DNA from: Trichuris trichiura
Taxonomy: Eukaryota; Nematoda; Enoplea; Trichinellida; Trichuridae
Assembly (NCBI GenBank): GCA_037903355.1
Contig: JBAJFE010000004.1
Span: 496,001 to 560,000, forward strand
Length of the DNA stretch: 64,000 nucleotides
Reading direction: 5' to 3'
Position numbers and translations under genes: made by a program
The notes under the pieces: generated by a model
The model's input: only the letters and a program-made list of their open reading frames with translations
Database searches by the model: none
What the model was told of the DNA's origin: nothing
Shown here: positions 61,801 through 64,000 of the stretch, piece after piece
How the letters are laid out: the number at the start of each line of letters is the position of its first letter
How positions within the stretch are numbered: position 1 is the stretch's first letter

Positions 61801-64000
61801 AGTCAAGGATGCCCCTATGCTTCCTAGCATATGTTGTACTTAGTCAGTACAATGCCTACTTAGTCCAATGTTAGACTCGCGTGCCATGGCGTCATGTAGT
61901 TCTGCTCAGGTCCAATGTTCGCGAATGACCTATGCTAACCTGCTTTGTACGGTTTCCTTCAGCTTTTAAAATGACCGTTTATTTTTATACTTCAAGGATA
62001 ACGCGCGGGGCAACGCTCCAACTTCCGTTTGACCCAATTTGTTTTCCGCTGTTGCTTTGCGATTTTGCTATAGGCCAATGTTCACATACTTAGTTCTTCA
62101 GCAACAATAGCAGCCGAATAAGCAGTAATAATTCCAACTTTGGCGCGATCGGAAGTTTAGCCGGTAATAGGAACAGCGTATGGTAGGTCCGAAATTCAAA
62201 GTCGAATTGGTCCTCCGAGGACGCGCGTAATTTCCACGAACTTGTTTGAGACGGAATCATCGCTGGCCGGAACAATCACCAACTTGATGCTGTCAAGAAA
62301 GTATCCTATTGTAAAGTACGCGCCAATGTTACATTATCTTCAATGACGAATCGACCTTTTCAATACGTACGGTAAGTTTTTTCAAAAAGCTTCAATGCAA
62401 ATGAACTTTCTTCGGCGCTGGAAATTGCTTGCTTTTTCCCTTGCCGTAGCGGTCAAAGCGTGGACAATGCACTGTACCTTTGTAAATGAATGCTCCCAGG
62501 CAATGTCGTTCCGTCACTTTCATGCGCTCTGCGCAAGGTGAATCACCTTGGCATCGTTCAAGAGAGGCGCACGCGGCAACTATTATTCTCCAACTTCTGG
62601 CAAAAGGCAGAAGGCAGTAATCGCTGGTTCACCTTTTGTGTTCGCATTTGGAAAACTCTACGTGAAAGGACAGCATCGCTGGCACTGATCTTTAACGCGT
62701 CGGACATTTTGGCGGCTTTGTAATTTTTTTGTTTTCTCCAAAGACACTTCAGTTTACGTAAGTATACGTTTTTAGATGATCCTCTTAAGACTGCTCTCTT
62801 TTACATACGATTGGCTTTTCAACAGGGCAATTAAATATGTCGAATCATTAACAGAGGAAAAGTTCCCACGTAACAGTTTGGACTGGACGTTTACACAACC
62901 AACGAAATAGCCTCACCGTTCGATTGAGATAGAGGGCGCTACTTTGAACTGAGGGCCAATTTAAATTCAATGTGCGAAGAATAGAGCATCGCATTTTCTT
63001 TTCAAATGACAGTTGTCGTTTATTGTTGAGTTATCAACTAAGGAAATTGGTTTTACGGAAGTTCTCTGCCACCAGAGGAACCCTGTTTCGTAAAGCTGTT
63101 GCCTCGCTTTTCAAAATAGTCTTTTTATTATTTAAGCAAGCATTTCCCGCGCTGAGTAGCGACTGTTCAACTGTCATTACTGCATTTGCCACTTTTTCAT
63201 GTGGTAGTGAGTGTCTGTTTTGCTTCGGCTCAGTTGCAGATTATTAAAGTAAGGTGACACGTTTTGAGAAATAGGCATTTCAGGTTTCTTTTGTCGTTTC
63301 TTGACGGTTCATTGAGCGCATTTACTATTTAGGCAAGAATTGAATTAAGAAAAACTATGTCGTACAACGCTTTTGTACCCGCACGCAAGGAGTTGCACTA
63401 TGATGCCTTACAATTATCCTTTAAGCATAGTTACCCGCAAAATAAATCAGCATGAATGATTAGGCATTTCAGTTGTGTAGAAGTTCAACCAAATTCTTGA
63501 AATAATTTAAACTTACGACAAAAAGGAAGAAAGTACTAAAGGTTGTATTTTTCAAGTCGATTCGCGCCACTTAATCATTCTAGAGTTTTTGTATGAGCTG
63601 ACCAAATGGTGGAAGAAAGATTTTTCATTGGATCAAACTTTTGCTAAACTCTGAGAGTCTGTACGGTTGCAGTAGAATCGTTTTTGCCTTCCGCTTGTAT
63701 CAGCCGCTTTTCAGTATAATGGAGCGGACACTTTGTGACGATTTAAGTTTTTGTAAAAGCTTTCTTCTCGCTGTGCCAACGGACAAAAATGTGCAGCTGC
63801 ACACTGCACTCACAAAAAATATATGTTTTTCTCTCTCTATCTCTCTCTTAATGGCTTAACCTAACCCTTTTCTTAATTCAAGATGGTAAAAGTAATTGAA
63901 CTTTTCAAGATTGAATAGAGTGCATGCTTAAGTTGCGTATTAGGCTACGTGTAAATGTTGCACTTTATGGTTTTATGAAGGTGATCCATTTATTTGAAGA
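58872..64000. other. Gene-poor region, 5.1 kb
   Basis: 3' flank of the PI3K subunit, then AT-rich DNA with short overlapping open frames on both strands (for example 62972-63247(+)). None has a recognised motif or exon structure. Confidence 0.45.
63829..63848. repeat. Short (CT)n tract
   Basis: Imperfect CT repeats of about 20 bp, just before TTAATGG. Confidence 0.7.

Overview
The window is animal nuclear DNA, most likely from a nematode. Genes are split by very short introns (mostly 46-70 nt, GT-AG, one probable GC-AG). An innexin and single-copy bilaterian genes are present. Short introns together with a BMAL/cycle-type clock factor and a full SECIS-binding domain suggest an enoplean (clade I, Trichuris/Soboliphyme-like) lineage. 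That placement is inference. No bacterial operons, tRNA or rRNA genes, or CRISPR arrays were seen.

Layout. 0.6-2.2 kb: four-exon innexin (-). 5.3-7.1 kb: bHLH-PAS factor of BMAL/ARNT type (+), first exon uncertain. 7.6-17.4 kb: three intronless secreted paralogues with Cys-rich, fibronectin-I-like repeats, all (-), separated by 3.3-3.4 kb of gene-poor DNA holding a foldback element and an ATT microsatellite. 20.7-21.3 kb: fragments of an unrecognised (-) gene. 22.0-24.7 kb: ILRUN/C6orf106-like FW-domain gene (+), whose first intron may hold a small (-) gene. 26.8-27.1 kb: possible mitochondrial ribosomal protein L53 (-). 27.4-31.3 kb: about 17-exon acidic protein (-), unrecognised. 33.7-38.3 kb: single-pass membrane protein with four EGF modules (+). 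38.7-43.5 kb: transposon cluster. 43.8-45.5 kb: SECIS-binding protein 2-like gene (+). 46.1-47.7 kb: 3' part of an amphiphysin/BIN1 gene (-). 54.5-58.9 kb: PI3-kinase regulatory subunit of p55 type (+). The rest is gene-poor.

The most interesting part is a family of Penelope-derived foldback elements. Three insertions (10.2, 38.7 and 40.7 kb) share terminal sequences, and each has its own 11-14 bp target duplication. Two carry hammerhead-ribozyme-like cores. The third was later hit by a young Ty3-type LTR element with identical 123-bp LTRs; the target is restored exactly if that element and one AACT copy are removed. The Ty3 copy has reverse transcriptase fused in frame to integrase by an internal deletion, so it probably moved with enzymes from other copies.

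Exon models were built by hand from splice signals, reading phase and family similarity. Phases were checked for every exon listed. Homology calls come from motif recognition, not a search.
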